Positions 42,826-53,085 of a stretch of DNA of 64,000 nt are shown one piece after another. A model generated the notes under the pieces. The model saw only the letters and a list, made by a program, of their open reading frames with translations, was not told the origin of the DNA and made no database searches. Where the stretch lies: the NCBI RefSeq assembly GCF_047675955.1, contig NC_132930.1, forward strand, positions 48,237,832-48,301,831. Direction: 5' to 3'. Within the stretch, counting starts at the first letter, position 1, and every line of letters starts with the position of its first letter. Source of the DNA: Chlorocebus sabaeus (taxonomy: Eukaryota > Chordata > Mammalia > Primates > Cercopithecidae). Both the position numbers and the translations under genes were made by a program.

Positions 42826-42945
42826 GGCTCAGGCAGCCCTCACTCTCCAGTCCCCCTCCATGGTGTGGTCCTATGAGGAAGGCCGGGCTCAGGCAGCCCT
42901 CACTCCCCAGTCCCCCTCCGTGTTCTGGTCCTATGAAGAAGGCCG
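42826..42945. repeat. 60-bp tandem duplication
   Basis: Copies at 42826-42885 and 42886-42945 (ggctcaggcagccctcactc...) differ at about five positions. A period divisible by three keeps frames open in both copies. Confidence 0.95.
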
Positions 42946-43049
42946 GGAGCCTGGGCCCTGCCTGGGTCAGCAGGGGTGCCTGTGTGGGCAGCCTGGGGTG
43001 TGGGGAGCCAGACCATTTGTGAGTATCCCGGTTTTAAAATGACAGTCAG

Positions 43050-43430
43050 TATCCAGAGAGGCTGAAGGCGACGGCGCCGTGATGGGAGAAGAAGCCGGTC
43101 GGCAGGGACTTGGAGGGCGGGGACCTCCAGGCGGGCTGCGGCAGCGGGAAGGGGCCCCAGCAGCTCCCGCGCCGCGCACGGGAGGGGAGGGCCCGCCGCC
43201 AGGTGGCGCCTCGCCCTGCTCCACCGATGTGGCCGCGGCTCCCAGCGCCCGGCGGCCCGGCCTCGCCACCTCCCTTCGGCCGCACCTTGCACCGGTCCCG
43301 CGGATGGGTCCAGTTTCTACGGCAGCAGTGGTCGGCAGTTGGGCTGGGGCTGCCAGCGCAGGCCGCACCCCAGGGCGCACCCGGCTCATGCGCTCCACAG
43401 CGCCGCGGGCCCTGCGGCCGTGCTGTGGCT
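43050..43430. promoter_or_regulatory. CpG island
   Basis: Dense CpGs ('cgacggcgccgtg', 'cccgcgccgcgcacgg', 'ggccgcggctcccagcgcccggcg' in parts). A CTCF-like motif lies inside. It could be an unannotated promoter or insulator. No exon is assigned. Confidence 0.55.
43196..43209 (+). promoter_or_regulatory. CTCF-like motif
   Basis: ccgccaggtggcgc fits 13 of 14 positions of CCASYAGRKGGCRS and lies in the CpG island. Confidence 0.45.
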
Positions 43431-43670
43431 CTCCTGGGGCTGTGCTGCCCTGTGCTGGGGCCCTCCTGGGGAGGTGCTGGGGGGGTGCGGGGGCTGTGCT
43501 GGGGCCATCCTGGAGTTGTCCTGGGGCCCTAATGGGCGGCGTTGGGCCATCCTGGGGCTATCCTGGGCTATGCAGCGGACGCCCTGGGGCGGTGCTGGGC
43601 CGTCCTGGGCGGTGCAGGAGCCGTGCTAGTGCCGGTGCTGGAGCCGTGGTGGGCTGTCCTAGGCTCAGGG
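43430..43670. repeat. Degenerate GC-rich repeat
   Basis: Loose repetition of 'gtgctggggccatcctgggg' type words with 20-40-bp spacing. Old or poorly homogenised minisatellite. Confidence 0.6.
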
Positions 43671-43814
43671 CCTGCCCGCACTGGCGTTGCCCCAGGGACC
43701 TGGTCCCTGACCCCTGGCTTCCCTGCTGAAGCCCTCCCGGCGGGCCCGTTGCCCCCAAGGACATCAGCCAGGACCTGTGGCACGCTCGGTCCCCATCAGG
43801 CCTGACAGTGCAGC

Positions 43815-44190
43815 CCTTTAGCCGGGGCCGCTAATTGATAACAATTAATCTGCCCAGGAGAGAGATCAAACGGGGCTGGGTCCCGGCGGCCTTGTATTGA
43901 CCCGGTTATTTCAATTAACCGCGGGGCCAGGGACTGCTCTGCTGAGCCCACCCCAGCCGCCCCCGGCCTGATCCCCGACCTGCCTGCGGCCCGGGCCCCA
44001 CCCCGGCGCCTCGCTTGGGGTCCATGGCCGGCAGCTCCAGGCCCGCAAGGCCGCGCCTAGAGGAGCTGCTACTTGCAATTAACTGCTTTATTTAGGGCAT
44101 TTTTTTTTTCTTCAAACGGCAATTAGATCTCTGTAGGCTTTGGAGAAAGCAAATGACCCGCAGCAAGACAGCTTATAAATCAGGCCCTGA
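43815..44190. promoter_or_regulatory. Candidate conserved enhancer block
   Basis: Repeated homeodomain cores in GC-rich DNA: 'gctaattgataacaattaat' (43831-43850), 'ttcaattaaccgcgg', 'gcaattaactgctttattt' and 'ggcaattagatc', plus ATCAAACGG (TCF-like). Non-repetitive. Similar style to 20961-21780 and 33735-34250. Confidence 0.5.
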
Positions 44191-44384
44191 GGGTGGGTGA
44201 AACCCCCCCGCTTTGGCAGGGGGCTGGCTGCCCTGCGGGGGCGTGGATGGAGGGCTGCTCCCAGAACTCCCTCGGGGCCTGTGTGGGCTGGAGCCACAGT
44301 CTCTGCCCTGGAAAGGAGGGTTTCACGTGGCCTTGGGCGCTGGCACCCTATTAAACTGCAAAGCAGCCACCCTCCCCTGTCCCC

Positions 44385-44530
44385 GCTAACCCGCCCTTCC
44401 TCTCTCACTCCCTCTCACCTCCCCTATCCACCCCCCACCACTCCTCTCCTCCCTCTCTCTTTCCCCTTCCCCTCCTCGCCTCCTTTCTTCCTCCCTTCCT
44501 CGCTATGCCCGCTCTGCTCCTCCTCCCTAT
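44385..44530. repeat. Polypyrimidine tract
   Basis: About 145 bp of C/T-rich DNA (ctccctctcacctcccc..., cttcctcccttcctc) directly precedes the 68-bp CCAAT array. Confidence 0.8.
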
Positions 44531-44536
44531 GGAGCT

Positions 44537-44822
44537 ATGATTGGACGGCCTAGGCCATGTGCCCGTCCCTGGACCAATCACTATAGCTAGACAGATGGGG
44601 CACCATGATTGGACAGCTTAGGCCATGTGTCTGCCCCTAGACCAATTACTGTGGTTAGACAGGTGGGGCACTATGATTGGGTGGCCTGGGCCATGTGCTC
44701 ACTCCTGGGCCAGTCACTGTGGTTGTACAGATGGGGTACTGTGATTGGACAGCTTAGGCCATGTGCCTGGCCCTAAACCAATCCCTGTGGTGGGAGAGAA
44801 GGGGCACTGTGATTGGCGGCCC
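44537..44822. repeat. 68-bp tandem repeat carrying alternating ATTGG and CCAAT boxes
   Basis: Units start at 44537, 44605, 44673 and 44741, with a partial at 44809. ATTGG lies at 44540, 44608, 44676, 44744 and 44812. CCAAT lies at 44574, 44642 and 44778, with a mutated CCAGT at 44710. The boxes therefore alternate strand every 34 bp. Units differ by several substitutions, yet all five ATTGG cores remain intact. Confidence 0.95.
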
Positions 44823-45614
44823 TCCTGGCGGGGCTGGGGGACTGTCTGCGGTGGGAGCCACAGCGTCCAGCGGGGCAGGGGGTCCAGGCCACCCCAGCTG
44901 TCTCGAAGGCGGTCGGGGGACCCTGGGCCCTGAGCTGGGACGTGGGCATCCCGAGTCTATCAGTCTCTGAGGCCCAGCCACGGAGGCTGAGCTCCGGAAC
45001 CCTTGAAAAGGTCGGGCCCAGCGACAGCCAGTCCCAGCTGGGGGACTGGAACCCCCTTCCGTTCCCATTCCCAAGTGGCTGCGGCCTCCGGAGGCCCAGT
45101 GCAGGCTCCGGGTGGCAGGGACTGGGGTGGAGAGCAGGCAGCGACAGCGGAACCGGAACAGGATTTCCTCTTCGTGGAAGTCAAAATAAAACGTAGATGA
45201 ATCTCTACGTTTCATGGGTTTTATTTGGGAGGAAGGAATTCCAGTTCGGGGCACACACTTAGACCGGGGCAGGGGAGCTCCCCTTCCGAAGAATACAGAC
45301 AAGGCTGCGGCTCAGGAAACAGGAAGGTCACCTGTGGTCATGAGGACGTCGGGCATTGGAAAAGCTCGGGCCTGCAAGCCCCCTCGGCTGGGCCAGGCCG
45401 GGCAAAGTCGGCCCTGGAGTTGCTGCCCTGATCGCAGTAGCTGCAGATGAGGTGCTTTCAGGTGACAGCAGTTTCAGCAGCTGCACTTGCAGAGAATCAC
45501 ATTCCTGGAGGAATGTCTTGTACCCCGAGTGCTTTCCCTCAGACCCCAACTCCCTTGTAGTTGGGTGTGACAAGAATGACCCAATTTGTACGATCAACTT
45601 TCGCAGGGTGAGGA
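44823..45614. other. Unique sequence with small hairpin
   Basis: A perfect 9-bp stem (45189-45197 and 45204-45212, aaacgtaga / tctacgttt, 6-base loop) lies inside an AT-rich patch. The rest is GC-rich without a recognised exon. Confidence 0.45.
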
Positions 45615-45730
45615 AAATGTTCTGGAATTAGGCCGTGCTGATGGTTGCACAACCTTATAAATACACTAAAAATCACAGAATTGCATGCTTTAAAATGGTT
45701 AATGTTATGTTATAGTTCAGTTTGAAAAGG
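45615..45730 (+). mobile_element. L1M 3' end fragment
   Basis: 'ctgatggttgcacaacctta', 'cacagaattgcatgcttta' and 'aaatggttaatgttatgtta' are an old L1 3' UTR end. Confidence 0.8.
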
Positions 45731-45764
45731 CAGGGGAAATTTTCTTACGGATTAATACTAACAG

Positions 45765-46620
45765 AAACAACCCAATTCAAACCACACCAAAGATTTGAGG
45801 AGACGTTCTTACCAGAGAAGACACACAGCTGGCAAGCAAATACGTGAAACGATGCTCGACGTTGTTAATTAACCGGGAAATGCAGGTTAAAACCGCATAA
45901 AGCTGCTCCTGTACACCTCTTGGAGTAGCTGAAATTAAAAAGACCAACCTTGCCAAGTGCGGGTGAGGACATGGAGGAGGGTGTGTGTGCATCGTGGTGG
46001 GGAGTGAACGGAACAGCCAGTTTAGAAACCAGCTTGGCTGTTTCCTTAAAAAAATACATATACATCTACCCTACAATTTCACCATTCCACTCCTAGGCAT
46101 TTACCCAGGGGAAATGAAAGTGCATGTCCACACAAAGACTTGTACATGAAGTGCATTCAACTTTATCTGTAATAGCCCCAAACTGGAACTACCCATATGT
46201 CCATCAAAAGGTGAATTGTAAACTGTATCACTGTGTATCATAACCACACAATGGAGTACTGCTCAGCTCAGCAACAAAACAGAACTACTGTTACTCAAGA
46301 CGACATGAATGGATTACAAAATAATTATGCTGCGTGAGAGAGGCCAGAGGGGAAAAACGTACATTTGTATAAAATTTTAGACAGTGAAAATTAATCTACA
46401 GTGACAAAAGATCAGTGGTTGCTGGGCTCAAAGGAAAGGTTGAGAGGAGGTGTCAGGAAGGAACAGAAATGACTTCTGGGGGTGACCAGAATGTTTGTGT
46501 CCTGGGTCCCAGGGATGTTCTTGCTGGCACGGACACATGTCAAAACCCATAACATTGTACACGTTAAATATGTGAGGTTTGTTGTATGCCAGTGATACTT
46601 TGATAAAGCTGTGTTTTTTT
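45765..46620 (+). mobile_element. L1M ORF2 3' part and 3' UTR
   Basis: 'aaatgcaggttaaaaccgc', 'gaaattaaaaagaccaacc', 'cactcctaggcatttaccc', 'cacaatggagtactgctcag' and 'gatcagtggttgctgggc' follow old L1 order. Decayed relic with stops and frameshifts. Confidence 0.85.
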
Positions 46621-48199
46621 AAAGCGAGCCCATCCCTGGGGCTGCCCTGCTGTCCCTGGTCGGCTGCTCGTGTCCGTTTGTAGGACAGGCAGGTGAGCAC
46701 TGGATGAACCTGCAGCCCTCGGAAGGCCTTGAGCCTCTCCACTCCTGCCTGGCACTGAAGCTGGGCCTCCCTCCCAGGCCTCAAAAGCTGGGATGTGCAG
46801 GCACCAAGACAAATGAATCTCAGCCAGCAGGCGTAGGCAGGGAACACCCCGGGGACGAGGGGCAGCACGGAGCCCACAGAGGATAGGGGCAGCCAGGGCT
46901 GCACAGTGGCTGAGACACGGGAGGGTCAGGCCTGATGTGTGGGCCTCTGGGACAGGGCCTGGGCTCTGAGTATGGCCACCCCCTTCCACTATCCATGCCC
47001 AGTCCCTGATGCCTGTGCCCTGCCTGCTGTCTCCTCCTCCAGGGTGCCAGGGATGTGGCCCAGGGCTGGCCTCGAGCCTCAGGTCTGCTACTTGCTCTGG
47101 GGGAGTATATCCCTCACTCCCTGGCCTCAGTTTCCCTGCTTTTAAAAGGAGACCCCATGGGCTGTTTACTTTTGACCAATGGGAGGCAAGCGAGCTGCTG
47201 CTGGAGGGAGCGTCTTGTTTGAGGCTGCCACAGTGCTCCGGAGACAGCCCCTGTGCCGCTGTCTCTCCAGGTGGGGTGCAGAGGAGGCCCGGAGGCCCAG
47301 GTACCCAGGAGCTCCCTGAGGAAGGGAGGGAGGGAGAGCCCTAATTGGAGCTCCCCTGCTTCTTCCTCCCTCACCCCCATCTGCCCAGAGAAGATGGGCG
47401 TGCATCTCCCTCTGCCCAGGGCCCACCCATGAGGCTCTTCTCTTCCCAAATCCACTCCCCATCCCAGGCGACTGCCCCAATCCCCGAGCCTGGAGAGACC
47501 TCACTGGGACATCCTGCCTGGGTCAGCCGCCTGCAGCTGTGCCCCACCCCTCACTGGCGGCCCGCTGGGTGGTCCTGTCTGCGTCTGAGAAGCTGAACTT
47601 TTCCAGCTGCCAGCCTGCCACGGCCCAGGGAAACAGGATTGCCCCAGACAGAGAACAGAGACACAAAGTGTGGAAAATTGGAGTGACAGCGCTGCACTGA
47701 TCGCTTGTTGAATGAGTGAGTGAGCGGCTTGCAGGGAAATTTACATTTATATAGTGCATTTCACCAGGCTGGGTCAGGGCCACTGACCAGACACCCGCGC
47801 CACGGCTGCTGGGGCCACACACCTGGGCCCCAGGAGGCTCTGGGCAGAGCCTGGCCGAGCCTGGGGGATGACTCCACACGGCTCTCCCAGGCTCCCCCTG
47901 TGTTGCCTGTGGTCCAGGGCCCTCTGCTCTCCCGGCGCTTCCCACAGCTCTTCGCCCACCCTGCCCTGTCCCTGCCGACGTTCCCATGGCCCCCCAGATA
48001 ACAAGCCTCTCCAGAGCATGCCAGCCTCCCGCCTCTGCTGCCCCTCAACCTCAACTGCGTGACCTCACATCCCTCACAGACTCCGGCCCGGCCCTAGCCA
48101 GCCTGGGGACAGCGAGGACCTGCAAGGGCTATTCCTCGGCTCAGGGTCAGACTCCATGCCAGTGCCAGCACTTACCACTCGGGCGCCCTGCAGTTAGGA
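46621..48199. other. GC-rich unique sequence with one small AT-rich patch
   Basis: 47640-47770 ('gtgtggaaaattggagtgac', 'atttacatttatatagtgc') is AT-richer and may be a worn SINE or a conserved element. A 'cctcagtttccctgc' MIR scrap lies near 47126. No exon recognised. Confidence 0.4.
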
Positions 48200-48548
48200 A
48201 GAGAGAGAGTCAGGTGCTGCTACAGCAGGAATCACCCCCCCAATCCCATGATTCCTGTGTTGAAGCCCTGATCCCCAGTGCCAGGCTACCTGGAGACAGG
48301 AACCTTGAGGGAATGTCATCTGAAGTGTGATGGGTGTCCTTCCAAGGAGAGAGAGACCCCAGGAGGTAAGGACACAGTGAGAAGATGCCACCTACAAGCC
48401 AGAGAGAGGCCTCCGGAGAAACCAAACCTGCTGGCACCGGAGTCTCAGACTTCCAGCCTCCAGAACTGTGGGAAAAGAAATGTTTGTGTGTGAGCTTCCC
48501 AGTGTGCTGTTTCCATCGTGGCAGTGAGCTGACTAACATAGGAGTCCA
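48200..48548 (+). mobile_element. MLT1 (ERVL-MaLR) LTR
   Basis: 'gttgaagccctgatccccag', 'ctacaagccagagagaggc', 'cttccagcctccagaactg' and 'gtggcagtgagctgac' keep MLT1B-D order. Opposite orientation to the copy at 7985-8400. Confidence 0.88.
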
Positions 48549-48728
48549 CGTGGAAAAGTGGAGGGGAAATGGCCATTTTTAACAGATGATGTGGCTGTAT
48601 CCCTGCAAAATCAACTGAAAACCACCTATAGCAAAAGCACACGTCAGTAAGGAGGCTGGGAACAAAATCAATAAGCCCAAATCCACAACAACCAGAGAGA
48701 AAGAAAATTATACAATGCTCATGAAACT

Positions 48729-49031
48729 GGCCAGATGCAGTGGCCCACAACTGTAATCCCAGTACTTTGGGAGGCTGGAGGAGGGCAGATTGCTTGAGCC
48801 CAGGAGTTCGAGACCAGCCTGGGCAACATGGCAAAGCCCCATCTCTACCAAAAATACGAAAATTAGCTGGGTGTGGTGGCGTGCATTTGTGATCCCAGCT
48901 ACTTGGGAGGCGGAGGTGGGAGGAGGCAGGGGAATCGCTTGAGCCTGGGAGGTGGAGGTTGCAGTGAGCTGAGATTGCGCCACTGCACTCCAGCCTGGGT
49001 GACAGAGCAAGACCTTGTCTCAAAAAGAAGA
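48729..49031 (+). mobile_element. AluS/J
   Basis: Plus-strand older Alu ('ggccagatgcagtggcccac', 'gcttgagcccaggagttcg') ending at an AAAT microsatellite that replaces its A-tail. Confidence 0.92.
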
Positions 49032-49034
49032 AAA

Positions 49035-49077
<43 letters not shown>

Positions 49078-49080
49078 ATT
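49032..49080. repeat. (AAAT)12 microsatellite
   Basis: About twelve uninterrupted aaat units grown from the Alu tail. Likely length-polymorphic. Confidence 0.95.
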
Positions 49081-49602
49081 TAGTAAACGATGTGAGCCCT
49101 GTACAAAGAAAGCTTTCAAGTTCTGCTGGGGAACATAAAAAGCAGCCCATCCAGGATGGAAAGACGAAACAGAGCATCATCCCTGAAGTCATTGCCAATA
49201 AAAAACAACAGGATCATTCAGAACCAGACAAGCTGAGTCTAAAGTCGTGTGGAAAGTAAGCATGCAAGAACACCAGGAAGCCCAGAGAAAGCACGTGTGC
49301 GCTTCAGCATTCAGATATGAGAACAGACCACAGAGCTACAGGGAGCCGCCATGGCACACAGGACACAGCACAGAGCCCAGCAGTGAGTCTACAAAAGAGG
49401 CCGGAACACGGGCTGCAGGGAACTTCTCAACGTAGAAAGCAGAAGATGGGGTGAGTGCCTGGTGACCCCTTGGTACCTAGTTCACTTGCAATCAAATTAA
49501 ACTATAGACATAATCTCAGAGGAGACAAAACTTTTCTACGCAAACAAACACAAACACTATAAAAGATGGATACATTTGGCTAATGTAAAATCATGTATTT
49601 CT

Positions 49603-49919
49603 TTTTCTTTCTTTCTTTTTTTTTTTTTTTTCATTTTTGAGAGAGAGTCCTGTTCTGTCGCCCAGGCTGGAGTGCAGTGGCATGATTGCGGCTCACTGCA
49701 ACCTCCGCCTCCTGGGATCAAGCGATTCTCTTGCCTCAGCCTCATGAGTAGCTGGGATTACAGGTGCCAGCTACCATGCCCAGTTACTTTTTGTATTTTT
49801 AGTAAAGATGGAGTTTTGCCAAGTTGGCCAGGCTGGTCTTGAACTCCTGACCTCAAGTGATCCGACCATCCGGCCTCCCACAGTGTTGGGATTACAGGTG
49901 GGAGCCACTGCACCCAGCC
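49603..49919 (-). mobile_element. AluS
   Basis: Reverse Alu flanked by 'aaaatcatgtatttct' (49587-49602) and 'aaaatcatgtacttct' (from 49920). Long T-run with C interruptions. Confidence 0.94.
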
Positions 49920-50040
49920 AAAATCATGTACTTCTAAATGGCAGAAGTTGCCTTCTCATGAGAAAAAGACAAATAGGGGCGGGGGGATTGCAACACGTGA
50001 GAGGTGTGAAAGGCTAACGTCCTCAAAAAGCACCCCCCAA

Positions 50041-51340
50041 AAAAGAAAGAGACGGTGATGGAAGAGCAAACTGGCAAAGGCAGGAGTGCAGACACAGGGC
50101 CCGGGCCCCCAAAGTGGGGCGGGATGTCTCGTCCCTGCTCCCCTCCAGAGTCCTACCCTACTGATCCTGCCCCACTAAGGACCCCCAAGTCTCCCAGTCT
50201 TTGGCCCTGCCGAAGCCACCTCTGTCCTCTCAGGGCACAGCACGTTCACGGGGGAGGGTTAAGCCAGAATTGTCAACCTGAGAGGAAGGGGAGGCTGGCA
50301 TAGACGCCTCCTGAGCCCCCATTATATCCCTCCCAGGCAGCACCAGGCACATAAATGCGGGGACTTCTGCCCCCTGTGCACAGCTGATGTTCTTTAAGGC
50401 CTCGTGGGGACACTGTTCTGGAAGCAACGCCAGCCTCCATGGCTGAGGCTGTTCCAGGCAGCCCTTCTGGGGGAACAGAGGCCCTCGGGACCCTGCTTCC
50501 AGGGGGGCGCAGGGGCCTCTGGCCAGGGAGCTGCCCCACCCCCAGGAGCCAGCCCTGCTCCCCAGGGTGCCACCTGCAACCTCTGTCAGCTCTGGAAGTG
50601 TTTTACAGAAAACACACTTTGATGAACTGAGTAGACAGGACACCTCCGCATCTCCCTGGGGTGTCCATCAATTCTGCCAGCACGAGAGGTGAGCACCACA
50701 GGAGGGTGCCTGGCACCCAGTCGGGTAATGCCCCGGAAGTGGCATTTTTCTTGGGAGGCTATGGAGGACAACAGAGGCTGTGGCGTTTGCATATTTTGTG
50801 ACACTTCTCATGCCAGGGCTGTGCAGGGGGTAGAAAAGCAGAGGGAGCCGGGTCTCAGGCTCACCTGCGGTGGTCCTGGCCCACGAGGCCGCTGCCAGGT
50901 CAGTGACAGGGCAGGGGGCAGTGGTGTTTCCTCTTGCTATGGCTGAATCTGAAGGTGCAACCAGTATCCAGAAAGCCCGCGTTGGAAAAATGGGAAAAAA
51001 GGGAGTCTTCTCCACAATGGCCACAGGGATACACTAAAAATATAAAAATATGCTCCCCTCCTCTCCTGGGTCTCTGGGACCCGGACAGAGCCCCTCTTCT
51101 GCGTCTCGTCCGCCCAGGCTGATCTGATCTGCTCCGTGGGGGCTGGCTTCCACCCCACTGCACTCCGAGAGGCTGTAGCTCCAGTCCCCCAGAGAGGGGT
51201 CAGCTCAAAGACCCCACCAGGCCTGGCCCCAGTGCCCTGCTGCCAGCCATGACATCAGGAGACGGGGCAGGGGGGAACGCTGGGGGCCCATGGACCCAGG
51301 GCCTCCTTGATCCAATTGCCCTGTGGCCTGTGACTTCACC
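50041..51340. other. GC-rich unique sequence
   Basis: No gene or repeat recognised. An AT-richer patch near 50990-51055 ('acactaaaaatataaaaata') has no clear identity. Confidence 0.45.
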
Positions 51341-51500
51341 TTGGGGTGTGTACTGCCCACCCTAGTGCCCCTCTCCAATGCCCACCTGCCAGTGGCTCCA
51401 GAGGCCACCCTACAGCAACCCCAGTGCCCACTCTCTACCCCTTCAGTGCCCACCCCCCAGTGACTCTCGTGCCCCCACAGTGACCCCAGTGCCCCCTTCC
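51341..51500. repeat. Degenerate 'cccagtgccc' repeat, left part
   Basis: Loose 20-30-bp units with 'cccagtgacc', 'cccagtgccc' or 'tcagtgccc'. The same family resumes at 51920-52150 after an inserted LTR-like block. Confidence 0.7.
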
Positions 51501-51504
51501 ACAG

Positions 51505-51890
51505 TAAGCTAGGAAGCAGGACTGGACTCCAGAGGTGGGGCTTGGACACTGGACCAAATCGAGGACTAGCCAAAACAGGTCTGGGGCAGAAGCACCTTCC
51601 AATAAGACACGCCCACCAGTGTGTCATGTCAGTCACCACTGCCATGGCAACAGCCAGAAGTTGCCGCCCCTTTCCATGGCAACCACTGACAACCCAGACG
51701 TCACTGCCCTCATTCTGGAAAATTCTGCACAAACCACCCCTTAATTTGCATATCATTAAAAGTGGGCATAATGAGCCCAGAGCTGCCTCTGAGCCGCCAC
51801 TCTGGACGCGCTGCCCGTGCGAAGCCCTGGTCTGCGAGGAGGGGCACCTCTGCCTCTGCTGTGACCCCTGCCCTTGGATTCCCTCCCAAG
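51505..51890 (+). mobile_element. ERV-type LTR relic inside the CCAGTGCCC repeat
   Basis: 'gccatggcaacagccagaag', 'ccttaatttgcatatcatta', 'aaaagtgggcataatgagc' and 'gctgcctctgagccgcc' resemble an ERV1 LTR. It sits between two halves of one degenerate repeat, as an insertion would. Edges and subfamily uncertain. Confidence 0.55.
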
Positions 51891-51919
51891 TTATGGCCTT
51901 GACTTTGGGCCTCACCCGT

Positions 51920-52150
51920 CCTGCATCACCAGTGCCCCCCACCGCCTCCTGCAGAGGCCCCATCGCTCCCGGTGGCCACCCCCCAGTGACCAGTGTGCCC
52001 ATCCTCGGGCACCTCCTTCCCACTCCTTCAGTGCTTCCACCTCATGGCCCCAGCGCCCAACCTCCTGTGCCCCTCCATGTTCCCCAGATCCCACCTCCCA
52101 GAACTCCCTGGTGCCCCCATCCCAGTGCCCCCAGTGTCCACTGCCGGGTG
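51920..52150. repeat. Degenerate 'cccagtgccc' repeat, right part
   Basis: Same repeat style as 51341-51500 ('caccagtgccccccacc', 'ccccagtgaccagtg', 'cccagtgcccccagtg'). Confidence 0.7.
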
Positions 52151-52265
52151 ACCCCACCCCAAGGCCCCCAGGGGCCTCCAGAGCTCCAGGCCCAGGCACC
52201 TGGACGGCACAGCCTGGCCGCCACCTTGTCTTCACCCTGGGGCATTCCTCCTGAGGGGAGGGTAG

Positions 52266-52304
52266 AGGTCAGCCAGAGGTCAGGCAGAGGTCAGCTAGAG
52301 GTCA
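52266..52304 (+). promoter_or_regulatory. Four AGGTCA half-sites spaced as DR5
   Basis: AGGTCA at 52266, 52277, 52288 and 52299, separated by gccag, ggcag and gctag. The 11-bp period gives three overlapping DR5 elements, the classic RAR/RXR arrangement. The half-sites are perfect while the spacers vary. It could be a by-product of an 11-bp tandem repeat. Confidence 0.5.
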
Positions 52305-52369
52305 AGGCAACCCTGGTGGAGGCCCCTCCCACCTGCTGAGCTGCAGAAGTCCCTGCCCACCAAGTGAAC

Positions 52370-52900
52370 CGTGATTGGCTCAAATCAGAGGCGGTGCACG
52401 GCCCCGGATGTGAGGATTGGCTGGGGCACACGTGACCTCAGCCCATCCAATCAGATGAGGGCAGGCCGGGGTGAAGCCGAGGGTGGAGGATGCAGCTGCC
52501 CCAGGCTGGGCCCTGGCACTAAGACCTTTGCACGGGACAGGGCTGGGCTGGCCCTGGGACCCTGTGCCCTCGTGCCCTGTGCCTCTCAGGCCAGCATGGG
52601 CTCCTGCAGAAGCGCAGCGGCCCCTCGGCCCCGTATGGGTGGGCTGCGGGCGGAGGGCGCCGGCCAAGGGGCGAATAGGAGGACCTGGGGCAGCCGGGGG
52701 AGCCCGGGGTGTCCGGGCAGTGGAGGCCTGGGGCTGCCGGGGCGTTAGGGGACTTTCGGTGCCAGTCACCCGCGGGTGGGTCCGGGCGTGCAGGGCCGCA
52801 GGCTTGCAGGCAGGGGATGGGTGAGGGTGTGGGGCTGGGGACAGTGGCTGAGGGTGGTCCCGGCCCTGCCCGGAGAGGAGCTCGGCCGCCCCGGGGCCGC
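52370..52900. promoter_or_regulatory. CCAAT-bearing GC-rich block, possible promoter
   Basis: ATTGG at about 52375 and 52416 and CCAAT at about 52447 lie within 75 bp, followed by a CpG-containing GC-rich stretch (52600-52760). The DR5 array is about 70 bp upstream. No TATA box or first exon can be fixed. Confidence 0.35.
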
Positions 52901-52904
52901 CCAT

Positions 52905-53085
52905 GCCACTGTGGCGGGAGTTTTTAATGCCGCCCACGAGATATCAATCTCTGCTCCCTCCAAGACAAATGCCGCGTCAGGCCGACTGCCTGGACCCCTT
53001 ATTTATCACCATTTAATATATATTAAAGCGCTCACACCTCTGATTGCCAAAACAAACAAAAAAACCCTGCATCAATCACAGGCCG
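52905..53085. promoter_or_regulatory. AT-rich candidate enhancer with PBX/HOX site
   Basis: 'ctcctttttaatgccg'-style start (gagtttttaatgccg), 'gagatatcaatctctg', 'ttatttatcaccatttaat' and a perfect PBX/HOX ATCAATCA (53071-53078). Non-repetitive. Confidence 0.5.

Larger units (their letters stand above)
48560..50040 (+). mobile_element. L1M ORF2 fragment split by two Alus
   Basis: Left piece to 48728 ('acagatgatgtggctgtatc', 'aaaatcaataagcccaaatc'). A middle piece from 49081 is weaker. 'gatggatacatttggctaat' near 49565 continues after the second Alu as 'gtacttctaaatggcagaag'. Relic only. The middle assignment is tentative. Confidence 0.5.
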
